Positions 28,629 through 37,505 of a stretch of 64,000 bases of DNA are shown in pieces. The stretch's first letter is position 1. Every line of letters begins with the position of its first letter. The stretch comes from VRUE01 sp963730315 (GTDB lineage Bacteria > Actinomycetota > Thermoleophilia > Solirubrobacterales > 70-9). A program made the translations under genes and the position numbers. The notes beneath the pieces are model-generated. The model made no database searches. It was given only the letters and a program-made list of their open reading frames with translations, and was not told the DNA's origin. The stretch is taken from contig CAVSRD010000007.1 in the NCBI GenBank assembly GCA_963730315.1, forward strand, positions 1 through 64,000, written 5' to 3'.

Positions 28629-29996
28629 GTGGCAGCTTCATACGACGTGATCGTCATCGGCGGGGGCCCGGGCGGCTACGTCGCGACGATCCGCGCCGCC
28701 CAGCTCGGCAAGAAGACGGCAGTGGTCGAGCGCGACAAGCCGGGCGGCCGCTGCCTCAACTACGCCTGCATCCCGGCGAAGACCGTGCTCCACACGGCGG
28801 AGCTGTACGACGAGGCGCGCAACGGCGCCGAGCTGGGGCTGAAGGTGAAGGGCGCCTCGATCGACTGGGACGCGTTGGGCAAGCGCCGCGCCACGGTCTC
28901 CGAATCGCTGGCGAACGGCGTGAAGATGCTGTGGGACAAGAACAAGGTGACGACGATCGAGGGCGAGGGCTCGCTGACCGCCGAGGCGAACGTCGAGGTC
29001 GGCGGTGAGGTCCACGAGGCGGGCACCGTGGTGCTCGCGACCGGCTCGGTCGCCCTGCCGATCCCCGGGGTCGAGTTCGGCGGCCGCGTCCTCGACACCT
29101 GGGGCGCCTGGTCGCTGCCCGAGCAGCCGAAGAAGATCGCCGTGGTCGGCGCCGGCGCCTCGGGCTGCGAGATCGCCTCCGCCTACGGGCGCTTCGGCAC
29201 CGAGGTGCTGCTGATCGAGATGCTCGACCAGATCCTCCCGGCCGAGGACAAGGACCTGGCGCGGGTCGTCGAGCGGGCCTTCAAGAAGCAGAACATCGCG
29301 ATCTCAACCGGCGCCCCGGTCGAGAACGTCGAAGCCGGCGAGAAGTCGGTCAAGCTCTCCTACGGCGGCGAGTCGGCGGAGGTCGACTACCTCTGCGTCG
29401 CGGGCGGCCGCTCGGCCGACGTCGACGGGCTGGGCCTGGCCGAGGCCGGGGTCGAGTTGGAGGAGAACGGCAAGGTCAGGGTTGACGAGTACGGGCAGAC
29501 CTCGAACCCCAAGGTCTTCGCGATCGGCGACCTGGTCAACGCCAAGGCGCTGGCCCACAAGGCCTCCGATGAGGGGGTCGTCGCGGTCGAGCGCGCCGCC
29601 GGGGCCGAGACCCACCCGGTCGACCAGAACCTGGTCGCCGGCGCGACCTTCTGCCAGCCGCAGGTGGCCAGCGTCGGGCTGACCGAGGCGGCCGCCAAGG
29701 AGGCGGGGCACGATGTCAAGGTGGGAAAGCTGAAACTGGGAGCAGTGGGCGGGGCGACCGTCTACGACGACAAAGACGGCCTCGTCAAGCTCGTCGTCGA
29801 GTCCAGGTACGGCGAGGTCCTCGGCGCCCACATCGTCGGCAATCGCGCCTGCGACATGATCGCCGAGCTGGTCGCGACGATGGCCCTGGAGGGCGGCTAC
29901 CAGGAGCTGGCACGGATCGTCCACCCCCACCCGACGATCTCCGAGGCGATCTTCGAAGCGGCGCGAGCGGTCGATGGCTGGGCCACGCACGCCTGA
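28629..29996 (+). CDS. lpdA: Dihydrolipoamide dehydrogenase (E3)
   Basis: FAD enzyme that reoxidises dihydrolipoyl groups of 2-oxoacid dehydrogenase complexes using NAD. 455 residues: FAD motif VIVIGGGPGGYVATIRAAQLG, redox disulfide GGRCLNYACIPAKT, NAD motif VVGAGASGCEIASAYGRFG, FAD site VFAIGDLVNAKALAHKA and the C-terminal catalytic His-Glu pair HPHPTISE. The GTG start is exactly 7 nt after TAGGCT (28616-28621), again indicating a leaderless mRNA. It opens the dehydrogenase/lipoate region and overlaps the next gene by 23 bp. Confidence 0.96.
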   Translation: MAASYDVIVIGGGPGGYVATIRAAQLGKKTAVVERDKPGGRCLNYACIPAKTVLHTAELYDEARNGAELGLKVKGASIDWDALGKRRATVSESLANGVKMLWDKNKVTTIEGEGSLTAEANVEVGGEVHEAGTVVLATGSVALPIPGVEFGGRVLDTWGAWSLPEQPKKIAVVGAGASGCEIASAYGRFGTEVLLIEMLDQILPAEDKDLARVVERAFKKQNIAISTGAPVENVEAGEKSVKLSYGGESAEVDYLCVAGGRSADVDGLGLAEAGVELEENGKVRVDEYGQTSNPKVFAIGDLVNAKALAHKASDEGVVAVERAAGAETHPVDQNLVAGATFCQPQVASVGLTEAAAKEAGHDVKVGKLKLGAVGGATVYDDKDGLVKLVVESRYGEVLGAHIVGNRACDMIAELVATMALEGGYQELARIVHPHPTISEAIFEAARAVDGWATHA

Positions 29997-30573
29997 GGCG
30001 ACTTTCTACTTCGACCTCGGTTCCCCGTACGCGTACCTGGCCGCGGAGCGGATCAGCGGGCTGTTCGCCGACGCCGGGCTGGAGCAGCCGGAGTGGCAGC
30101 CGATCCTGCTCGGCGGGCTGTTCAAGCGCTTCGGGCGGGACTCCTGGGGGAACGGGCCGGAGCGCGAGAAGGGGATCGCCGAGGTCGAGCGCCGCTCCGC
30201 CGCCTACGGGCTGGCGCCGCTCGCCTGGCCGGACCCCTGGCCGGGCAACACGCTGTTCGCGATGCGGGCAGCGACCTTCGCCAAGCAGACCGGCCGCACC
30301 GTCTCCTTCGCCCTCGCCGCCTTCCGCCAGGCCTTCGCCGCCGGGCGCGACCTGACCGAGCCCGACAACGTGCTGATCGCCGCCGCCGCCTGCGAGCTGC
30401 ACCCGAATGCGCTGCTCAAGGGCGTGCAGACCGATGCGGTGAAGGGCGCCCTGCGCGAGGCGACCGACCGGGCCGCCGAGCTGGGTGTGATCGGCGTCCC
30501 CTCGCTGCTGATCGGCGAGGAGGTCTTCTGGGGCGACGACCGCCTCGAGGAGGCGGTCGCCCCGGCCGGCTGA
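29974..30573 (+). CDS. DsbA-like / 2-hydroxychromene-2-carboxylate isomerase family protein
   Basis: 199 residues of the thioredoxin-like kappa-GST/DsbA superfamily. It starts with the typical strand TFYFDLGSPYAYLAAERI, where Ser takes the place of the redox Cys as in kappa-class transferases and HCCA isomerases. The cis-Pro loop is VIGVPSLLIGEEVFWGDDRLEE. So it is probably not a disulfide oxidoreductase; the substrate is unknown. ATG 29974 lies inside the end of lpdA, so the two are translationally coupled. Confidence 0.85.
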   Translation: MAGPRTPEATFYFDLGSPYAYLAAERISGLFADAGLEQPEWQPILLGGLFKRFGRDSWGNGPEREKGIAEVERRSAAYGLAPLAWPDPWPGNTLFAMRAATFAKQTGRTVSFALAAFRQAFAAGRDLTEPDNVLIAAAACELHPNALLKGVQTDAVKGALREATDRAAELGVIGVPSLLIGEEVFWGDDRLEEAVAPAG

Positions 30574-30612
30574 GGGGGATTCGCCGTGGCTCCCATGATC
30601 TAAGGTCAGGGC

Positions 30613-31815
30613 GTGCCCGACCTCCCCGACGCTGCCACCTGTTACGAGCTGCTCGCGCGGATGGTGCTGATCCGGCGCTTCGAGGAGGAGGCCGGCCGGC
30701 AGTACCAGCGGGCCAAAGCGGGTGGCTTCCTGCACCTGGCGATCGGCGAGGAGGCGACGATCGTCGGCACCGCCGCGGCGATGCGCGACGACGACTACCT
30801 TATCGGCACCTACCGCACCCACGGCCACGCGATCGCCCGCGGCACCGAACCGAAGCGGGTGATGGCCGAGCTGTTCGGTCGCGTCGACGGGACGAGCGGC
30901 GGTCGCGGCGGCTCGATGCACATCTTCGACCGCGAGCGGCGCTTCATGGGCGGCTACGGGATCGTCGGGGGCAACCTGCCGATCGCCGCGGGGCTCGCCC
31001 TCTCCTCCGACTACCGGGGCGAGGACGCGGTCACCGTCTGCATGTTCGGTGACGGCGCCTCCAACGCCGGCAACTTCGGCGAGACGATGAACCTGGCGGC
31101 GCTCTGGAAGCTGCCGGTCTTCTTCCTGGTCGAGAACAACCTCTACGGGATGGGAACCTCGGTCGAGCGCCACTCGGCGCAGACCGACCTGGCGAAGAAG
31201 GCGGAGGGCTACGGCGTCCCCGGCGGGCGAATTGACGGGATGGACGTGCTGGCGGTGCGCGAGGGAGTCGCGGCGGGGGTCCGCCAGGCGCGAGAGGAGC
31301 GGCGGCCGACCATCCTCGAGGTGGTTACCTACCGCTACCGAGGCCACTCGGCCGCCGACCCAGAGGTCTACCGCGAGCGCGAGGAGGTCGAGGAGTGGCG
31401 CCGCAAAGACCCGATCGAGGTCTTCGCGCGGCGCTGCGTCGAGGCCAGGGTGCTCGGCGAGCGCGAGGTGCAAGAGGTGCGGGACAAGGCGGAGCGGCAG
31501 GTCGCCGCGGCGGTCGAGTTCGCCGACGAGTCGCCCGAGCCGCCGCTCGACAGCCTCTACGAGAACCTCTACATGCTCGACGGCGCCGCCGGGTGGTACG
31601 CGGTCGACGAGCGCAGCCCCGAGCCGCACCGCGGCGAGCACGAGTCGGCGATGCCGGCCGCGGCGCGCGAGCTGGCCGAGGCCGGCGCCGCTTACGCCGG
31701 TCAGCCGGCCGCACCACGTCCCAACCCGGCCGTCGAGGGCGAGCCGGTCGAGGGCATGGAGCCCGAGGTGGAGCCCGAGCGCGAGGAGGTCGAGGGGCGG
31801 GAGGCAGCGGACTGA
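30613..31815 (+). CDS. pdhA: Pyruvate/2-oxoacid dehydrogenase E1 component, alpha subunit
   Basis: Thiamine-diphosphate decarboxylase subunit pairing with the next gene. 400 residues. TPP motif GDGASNAGNFGETMNLAALWKLPVFFLVENN; other family segments are YRTHGHAIARG, GRGGSMHIFDRE, GGYGIVGGNLPIAAG and the phosphorylation-loop counterpart YRYRGHSAADPEVYR. The last 60 or so residues are an unusual Pro/Glu-rich tail. GTG 30613 is 6 nt after TAAGGT. Substrate (pyruvate, acetoin or branched-chain oxoacid) is not decided by sequence; pyruvate is my first guess. Confidence 0.93.
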   Translation: MPDLPDAATCYELLARMVLIRRFEEEAGRQYQRAKAGGFLHLAIGEEATIVGTAAAMRDDDYLIGTYRTHGHAIARGTEPKRVMAELFGRVDGTSGGRGGSMHIFDRERRFMGGYGIVGGNLPIAAGLALSSDYRGEDAVTVCMFGDGASNAGNFGETMNLAALWKLPVFFLVENNLYGMGTSVERHSAQTDLAKKAEGYGVPGGRIDGMDVLAVREGVAAGVRQAREERRPTILEVVTYRYRGHSAADPEVYREREEVEEWRRKDPIEVFARRCVEARVLGEREVQEVRDKAERQVAAAVEFADESPEPPLDSLYENLYMLDGAAGWYAVDERSPEPHRGEHESAMPAAARELAEAGAAYAGQPAAPRPNPAVEGEPVEGMEPEVEPEREEVEGREAAD

Positions 31816-32804
31816 TGGCGACCCTGCGAATGCGGGAAGCGCTGCGCGACGCGATGGCCGAGGAGATGCGGCGCGACGAGGCGGTTTTGGTGATTGGCGA
31901 GGACGTCGGGGTGTTCGAAGGCGCGTTCAAGGTGACCGAAGGGCTGCTCGCGGAGTTCGGCGAGCGGCGGGTGCGCGACACGCCGATCTCCGAGAACACG
32001 ATCGTCGGCACGGGGGTCGGCGCGGCGATGGGTGGGCTGCGGCCGGTGGTCGAGCTGATGACCGTCAACTTCTCGCTGCTGGCGCTCGACCAGATCGTCA
32101 ACCACGCCGCCGCGATCCCCTACATGTTCGACGGCGAGGCGAGGGTGCCGCTGACGATCCGCATGCCGGGCGGCGGCGGGCACCAGCTCGGCCCGACCCA
32201 CTCGCACAGCTTCGAGGCCCTCTACCTGCAGGTGCCCGGGCTGCTGGTCGCCTGCCCGTCTACCCCGGCCGACGGCAAGGCGCTGCTGAAGGCGGCGATC
32301 CGCGACAACAACCCGGTCGTCTTCATCGAGCACGAGGGCCTCTACGGCAGCCGTGGCGAGGTCGCCGAGGACGGCGACTCGGTCCTGCCCTTCGGCGAAG
32401 CGGCAGTGCGGCGCCAGGGCGGCGACGTGACGATCGTCGGCATCCTCAGGATGGCGCAGGTGGCCGAGGGCGCGGCGCGGACCCTCTCGAACGAGCACCG
32501 GGTCGAGGCCGAGGTGATCGACCCGCGCACCCTGCGCCCGCTCGACCTCGACACGATCCTCGAGTCGGTGCGCAAGACGAACCGCGCGGTGATCGTCGAG
32601 GAGGGCTGGCCGCACGGGGGTGTCGGCGCCAACCTGGCGACCCTGATCACCGAGCAGGCCTTCGACCACCTCGACGCGCCGGTCCAGCGGGTGACCGGGG
32701 CCGACGTGCCGATGCCGTACTCGAAACGGCTCGAGCAGGCCGCGATGCCGCATGAAGAGCACGTGGTGAAGGCAGCCCTGGCGGCGCTGGAGGGCTCGCT
32801 CTGA
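31815..32804 (+). CDS. pdhB: Pyruvate/2-oxoacid dehydrogenase E1 component, beta subunit
   Basis: 329 residues of the transketolase-like E1 beta fold. Conserved stretches: LRDAMAEEMRRDEAVLVIGEDVG, RVRDTPISENTIVGTGVGAAMGGLRPVVELM, GGGGHQLGPTHSHSFEAL, PSTPADGKALLKAAIRDNNPVVFIEHE and the C-terminal VIDPRTLRPLD, IVEEGWPHGGVGA. Together with the alpha subunit it transfers the acyl group to the E2 lipoyl arm. ATG overlaps the E1-alpha stop by one base and its stop overlaps the E2 start. Confidence 0.95.
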   Translation: MATLRMREALRDAMAEEMRRDEAVLVIGEDVGVFEGAFKVTEGLLAEFGERRVRDTPISENTIVGTGVGAAMGGLRPVVELMTVNFSLLALDQIVNHAAAIPYMFDGEARVPLTIRMPGGGGHQLGPTHSHSFEALYLQVPGLLVACPSTPADGKALLKAAIRDNNPVVFIEHEGLYGSRGEVAEDGDSVLPFGEAAVRRQGGDVTIVGILRMAQVAEGAARTLSNEHRVEAEVIDPRTLRPLDLDTILESVRKTNRAVIVEEGWPHGGVGANLATLITEQAFDHLDAPVQRVTGADVPMPYSKRLEQAAMPHEEHVVKAALAALEGSL

Positions 32805-34038
32805 TGGCCGACGTCGTGATGCCGAGATTGTCCGACTCGATGGAGGAGGGGACGATCCTGCGGTGGCTGAAGCAGGTCGGGGACGAGGTGGCCGTGGGAG
32901 AGGAGCTGGTCGAGATCGAGACCGACAAGGCGAACATGGCCTACGAAAGCGACGTTGCGGGGACACTGAGCGAGATCCTGGTCGAGGAGGGCGACACGGT
33001 GGCGATCGGGGCTCCGATCGCGCGGGTCGGGGAGGCTGACGGGGGCAGGACCATTGCCTCGGCCGCGGGTCCTGTCGCCGGGGAGGGGGTGTCGGTCCCG
33101 ACGCCGCCCGCGGGAGGAGAGCATGTGGCACCTGCAGCCCCAGCCACAGAGACGACCGCCCGGGTCAAGGCATCGCCCATCGCCCGGCGACTGGCCAAGG
33201 AGAAGGGCGTCGAGTTGAGTGGTCTCCAGGGCTCGGGGCCTGGCGGGCGGATCGTCAAGGCGGATGTCGAAAAGGCCGAGGCCGCACCTGCCCCGGCGAC
33301 GAGTCTCGAACCGGCGACTCCGAGCCCACCCAGCCCCGAGACCGCCAAGGGAACCGTCAGCTACGAAGAGCCCTCGAAACTGCAGTCGGCCGTGGCGCGC
33401 CGGATGGCCGAGTCGAAGGCGACCGCACCCCACTTCTACCTGCGGGCCGAGGTGGACATTAGCCGGGCGGTCGAGGGCCGGGCAATGGTCAAAGAGGCGG
33501 CTGCGGAGGGGGAGGTCGTGCCCTCCTTCAACGACATGGTGGTGAAGGCCTGCGGCCTGGCGCTGCGCGAGCATCCACGCGCCAACGGGGCCTACCGGGA
33601 CGGGCGGTACGAGCTCTACTCGCGGGTCAACGTCGGCGTCGCCGTCGCTGCCCGCGACGCGCTCGTCGTTCCCACCGTGTTCGACGCCGACCGCAAGGGG
33701 CTGCGGCAGATCGCCGCCGAGTCGCGAGCGCTGGCCCAGCGGGTGCGCGACGGGCAGATCACCCCCCGGAGCTGTCGGGGGCGACGTTCACCGTCTCCAA
33801 CCTGGGGATGTACGGGATCGACAGCTTCTCAGCGGTGATCAACCCGCCGCAGGCAGCGATCCTCGCGGTCGGGGCGATCGCGGAGCGCCCGGTTGTCCGC
33901 GACGGCGAGGTCGCGACCGGGCACCTGATGACGGTCGACCTCGCCTGCGACCACCGCATCCTCTACGGCGCTCCCGCCGCCGAGTTCCTCGCCCGCATCC
34001 GGGCCCTGCTCGAAGAGCCTCTTTCCCTGGCTCTCTGA
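32804..34038 (+). CDS. Dihydrolipoamide acyltransferase (E2), one frameshift
   Basis: Acyltransferase core of the complex. N-terminal lipoyl domain with the lipoylation Lys in EIETDKANMAYESD, then a linker, a peripheral-subunit-binding domain (RVKASPIARRLAKEKGVELSGLQGSGPGGRIVKADV) and the CAT-like catalytic domain ending in DHRILYGAPAAEFLARI (catalytic His). The frame changes near 33770 in a run of C: six C are present where seven would read ITPPELSGATFTVSNLGM. Corrected length is about 411 residues with one lipoyl domain. ATG overlaps the E1 beta stop. A 10-bp hairpin covers the stop codon. Confidence 0.93.
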
Positions 34039-34062
34039 GGCCATCCTTCAAGGGATGGCCTC
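34037..34062. terminator. Hairpin between convergent genes
   Basis: GAGGCCATCC (34037-34046) and GGATGGCCTC (34053-34062) make a perfect 10-bp stem with a 6-nt loop. It begins inside the E2 stop codon and ends 2 bp before the stop of the opposite-strand membrane protein. No U-tract follows on either strand, so it would be a tail-less (L-shaped) or Rho-assisted terminator serving both directions. Confidence 0.6.
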
Positions 34063-34064
34063 GG

Positions 34065-35744
34065 TCAGCAGGTTCTCCCTGCTCCAGTGACCGCATTCCA
34101 AGCGCGACCCAAGGAGAAGTCGGCAGCGACGCGGAAGACGCCCGGGCGGGTGGCGTGGGCCACCGTCCAGCTGCCGTGGCGCACGAGGCAGCCCTCGCCA
34201 CGGGGGATCGACCAGTAGGGAGTGAAGGCGAGGCGGAGGAGGAACCTGCCCGGTCGGGCGACGTCGAGGGCGAAACCGTCGTGGCCGGCGCGCAGCAGAC
34301 GTGCCGCCCCGCCGTCCAGCGGCTGCAGCAAGGGCGCCGGATCGCGCACCTCGTACACCCGCCAGTGGGCATCCCTCCAGCGCGGCACCAGGTAGGCCGG
34401 GGCGCCGAGGATCAACCGCCGCTCGGCAACCGAGGAGTAGTCGAGCGGCGCGTCGGGCAGCGCCACGTAGCGGATCGCGTTCTCGTGCAGCCAGCGACCG
34501 TAGGCCCGGTCGGTCAGCCGGCGGTCGTCGCCGTAGAAGATGCCGTCGCGGGTGGTGTCGAGCTGCCGCAGCCAGCCACGCGCCAGTTCGAACCCGGGCG
34601 CCAGGTAGGCCGACTCCCAGTGGTTGGCGGTCGGCGGCACCTCGATCCGCGCGGCGCGCCCGCTGTGGTTGCGCAGCCAGCCGACGAGCGGCTGGAAGTA
34701 GGCCGGGGTCGTCGAGGGATCGTCGACGCTGCGGGCGATCTGGCTGACGCTCGCGGTCAGCTGCCAGTAGAGGCCGCCGGCCATCGTCACCGCGAGGACG
34801 AGGACCGAGAGGCGGGAGAGGTGTGGCCGGCGGGCGAGGATCACCGCGGCGAGAACCGGCCCGCCGAACAGCGCTCCGAGCCGCACCGCGTTGCCGCCCA
34901 GCGGGTTCGGCACCAGCCAGAGCGCGGTCGAGGCGAGCAGGTAGGCGGCAATCACGCGGCGGAGCCGGCGCTCCTCGCCGGCGAGGCCGCGGGTGACGAT
35001 CAGCGCCCCGCCGCACCACAACGGGATCGCCAGGTAGGAGGAGAAGGCGAAGGGGAACTGGCCGGAGCCGGGGAAGAGCAGGTTCGGGACGAGGGTCAGG
35101 GCGAGGGCGACGAACGCTGCCCAGGCCGCTTGCCCGCGGGTCCTGTCGAGGAGGTGGTGTCCGCCTCCACGCCACCCGCGGGAGAAACGCCTCTTTAGAT
35201 CGACCTCCGGCTGCCAAGTGCCCGCGAGCAACACACCGGCCAGAAAGACTGCCGCCACCGGGCTGGAGAGGGCGCAGGCCGCCGCCGCAAGAAAGGCAAG
35301 CGGGGAGCGACCCACTTGGAGGGCTCGCAGCGACGCGAGGCCGAAGGCGACACCGAGCGCAAAGGTCAGCTGGCCGTCGGCGAGCAGGGTCACCACGCCG
35401 GCCGCGAACCAGAGGGTCGCCGGGCGCGCCGCCTCGCCCCAGCGGTCGCGGACCAGGCGGTCGAAGAGGTAGGAGGAGGCGACGACGGCGAGCGTGCCGA
35501 CCAGGCGCGGGCCGAGCAGTGCCGCCAGCGGCGGGAAGAGGACGCTGTAGGTAAGGGTGTAGTGGCCGCCGTACCAGCTGCCGTTCCAGATCGCCAGGCC
35601 GGCACGCTGGAACAGCTCGGTGCGGAAGACCTGCGCGGCGAGGTCGCCGACCGGCGGGGCCCAGGCGAGCATCGCGGCGGCGAGCACGGCGCTGAGCGCC
35701 ACCGCCGGAAGCCAATCGGGCCGAAGTGACTTTGACTGGGCCAT
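34065..35744 (-). CDS. Polytopic membrane protein, possibly GT-C-like
   Basis: 559 residues with about ten hydrophobic helices in the first 350 positions and a soluble, extracytoplasmic-looking C-terminal domain (from about AYFQPLVGWLRNH). The layout (polytopic part, then a periplasmic domain with WLHENAIRYVALPDAPLDYSS and YLVPRWRDAHWRVYEV) resembles YfhO/GT-C-type glycan-transferring membrane proteins, but I cannot see a firm catalytic Asp motif and the family assignment is inference. It is convergent with E2 and divergent from lipB. Confidence 0.6.
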   Translation of the reverse strand: MAQSKSLRPDWLPAVALSAVLAAAMLAWAPPVGDLAAQVFRTELFQRAGLAIWNGSWYGGHYTLTYSVLFPPLAALLGPRLVGTLAVVASSYLFDRLVRDRWGEAARPATLWFAAGVVTLLADGQLTFALGVAFGLASLRALQVGRSPLAFLAAAACALSSPVAAVFLAGVLLAGTWQPEVDLKRRFSRGWRGGGHHLLDRTRGQAAWAAFVALALTLVPNLLFPGSGQFPFAFSSYLAIPLWCGGALIVTRGLAGEERRLRRVIAAYLLASTALWLVPNPLGGNAVRLGALFGGPVLAAVILARRPHLSRLSVLVLAVTMAGGLYWQLTASVSQIARSVDDPSTTPAYFQPLVGWLRNHSGRAARIEVPPTANHWESAYLAPGFELARGWLRQLDTTRDGIFYGDDRRLTDRAYGRWLHENAIRYVALPDAPLDYSSVAERRLILGAPAYLVPRWRDAHWRVYEVRDPAPLLQPLDGGAARLLRAGHDGFALDVARPGRFLLRLAFTPYWSIPRGEGCLVRHGSWTVAHATRPGVFRVAADFSLGRAWNAVTGAGRTC

Positions 35745-35793
35745 GGGGTGGGCGAAGAAGAGGATAGCCCTGCGGCCTGCAACGATTTCAAGG

Positions 35794-36546
35794 GTGAGCG
35801 CGGAAGTCCTGGTTATCCGCAGCGGTCTCGTCCCCTACGCGGAGGCGGGCGCGACCCAGCGGCGCCTGGCGGCGGCGAGGCAGCGCGAGGAGATACCCGA
35901 CCTGCTGTGGCTGCTCGAGCACCCGCCCGTCTACACCCGCGGCCGCCGCGCCGGCCCCGACGAGCTGCCGATGGGGGCCGAGTGGTACGAGATGCAGGGG
36001 GTCGAAGTCCACGACACCGATCGCGGCGGGCGGGTGACCTACCACGGACCGGGCCAGCTGGTCGCCTACCCGATCGTCTCGCTGAGGCCGTACGGCGACG
36101 ACGTCCAGGAGTACGTGCGGCGACTCGAGCAGGTTGCGATCGAGGCGCTGGCGGAGCACGGGGTCGAGGCCCAGACGATCGAAGGGCTGACCGGGGTGTG
36201 GACCGAGGGCGAACCTCCCCCGGGCGGCCGAGGGGACGAAAGCGGACGCATAGCGTCCGAAGCGCGCAAGATCGGCTCGATCGGCGTGCACGTCAGCCGC
36301 GGGGTCACCACCCACGGACTGGCGGTCAACGTCAACAACGACCTGCAGCCGTTCGACTGGGTGGTGGCGTGCGGGATCGAGGGTGCGCGGCCGACCTCGC
36401 TGGGTCGCGAGCTGGGGTCCGAGCAAGACCTCGGCGCCTTCGCCGCGACGGTGGCTGAGCGCTTCGGCGCGGTCTACGACCGCAAGCCGGTGCCGACCGA
36501 GCTTGCCGCGCTGGGACTCGACACCGCTAGGCTCGGGATGCCATGA
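35794..36546 (+). CDS. lipB: Octanoyl-[ACP]:protein octanoyltransferase LipB
   Basis: Transfers octanoyl groups to lipoyl domains. About 250 residues from GTG 35794. Motifs: RGRRAGPDELP, RGGRVTYHGPGQLVAYPIVSL, the Lys of the active site in ARKIGSIGVHVSRG, and the catalytic Cys in VVACGIEGARPTSL. Between GVWTEGE and ARKIGSIG is an unusual insert of about 15 residues encoded by a stretch with a perfect 7-bp inverted repeat (36243-36259). It overlaps lipA by 4 bp; both act on the E2 encoded just upstream. Confidence 0.94.
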   Translation: MSAEVLVIRSGLVPYAEAGATQRRLAAARQREEIPDLLWLLEHPPVYTRGRRAGPDELPMGAEWYEMQGVEVHDTDRGGRVTYHGPGQLVAYPIVSLRPYGDDVQEYVRRLEQVAIEALAEHGVEAQTIEGLTGVWTEGEPPPGGRGDESGRIASEARKIGSIGVHVSRGVTTHGLAVNVNNDLQPFDWVVACGIEGARPTSLGRELGSEQDLGAFAATVAERFGAVYDRKPVPTELAALGLDTARLGMP

Positions 36547-37499
36547 GCGAGACCGCCGAGCGCTCCCACGTAACCCGCTCCCGGGCCAAGCCGGGCGGAG
36601 CCGCCGGGCAGGACGACGGCGCGATCCCCTTCCGCCGCGCTCGCAAGCCGCCCTGGCTGAAGGTGCCGGCCCCCGGCGGGCCGACCTACCGGCGGCTGAA
36701 GGCGGAGATCGGCAGCGAGGGACTGCACACCGTCTGCGAGGAGGCGAACTGCCCCAATGTCGGCGAGTGCTGGGAGCGCGGCACGGCGACCTTCATGATC
36801 CTCGGCGACGTCTGCACCCGCCGCTGCGGTTTCTGCAACGTGAAGACCGGGGTGCCGAGCTGGAATGACCCGCTGGAGCCGCTGCGAGTCGCCAACCAGG
36901 TGAAGCGGATGGGGCTGCGCCACGCGGTGGTCACCTCGGTCGACCGCGACGACCTGCCCGACTACGGCGCGGGCGCCTTCGTCGGCACGATCCGCTCGAT
37001 CCGCATGCAGGCGCCGGGCTGCAAGGTCGAGGTCCTGACCCCCGACTTCCGCGGTCAGGAGATGCCGCTCGCCAAGGTGATCCACGAGCGGCCCGACGTC
37101 TTCAATCACAACGTCGAGACGGTGCCGCGGCTCTACCCGAAGGCGCGCCGCGGCTCGGATTTCCTGCGCTCGGCCCGCGTCCTGCGAACGGCGAAGGAGG
37201 TCGGCGGCGGCGGGGTGGTCACCAAGTCGGGGCTGATGGTCGGCCTGGGCGAGTCCTTCGAGGAGCTGCTCGAGGCCTTCGGCATCCTCCGCGAGCACCG
37301 AGTCCAGGTGCTGACGGTCGGCCAGTACCTGCGCCCGACCGAGAACCACCTGCCGGTGGAGCGCTACTGGCACCCGGAGGAGTTCGAGGCGCTCGAGAAG
37401 GCGGCCTACGAGCTCGGCTTCGAGTCGGTGGCTTCGGGGCCGCTGGTGCGGAGCAGCTACCACGCCGACCGGCATCTGCCGGCCGCGCGCGCCTCCTAA
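36543..37499 (+). CDS. lipA: Lipoyl synthase LipA
   Basis: Radical SAM enzyme inserting two sulfurs into octanoyl-lysine. 318 residues. The auxiliary cluster motif CEEANCPNVGECW and the radical SAM motif CTRRCGFCNV are both present, and the closing RSSYHAD carries the conserved RSSY serine ligand. Other LipA segments: SVDRDDLPDYGAGAF and FNHNVETVPRLY. ATG 36543 overlaps the lipB stop. Confidence 0.97.
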   Translation: MSETAERSHVTRSRAKPGGAAGQDDGAIPFRRARKPPWLKVPAPGGPTYRRLKAEIGSEGLHTVCEEANCPNVGECWERGTATFMILGDVCTRRCGFCNVKTGVPSWNDPLEPLRVANQVKRMGLRHAVVTSVDRDDLPDYGAGAFVGTIRSIRMQAPGCKVEVLTPDFRGQEMPLAKVIHERPDVFNHNVETVPRLYPKARRGSDFLRSARVLRTAKEVGGGGVVTKSGLMVGLGESFEELLEAFGILREHRVQVLTVGQYLRPTENHLPVERYWHPEEFEALEKAAYELGFESVASGPLVRSSYHADRHLPAARAS

Positions 37500-37505
37500 C
37501 TCGTT

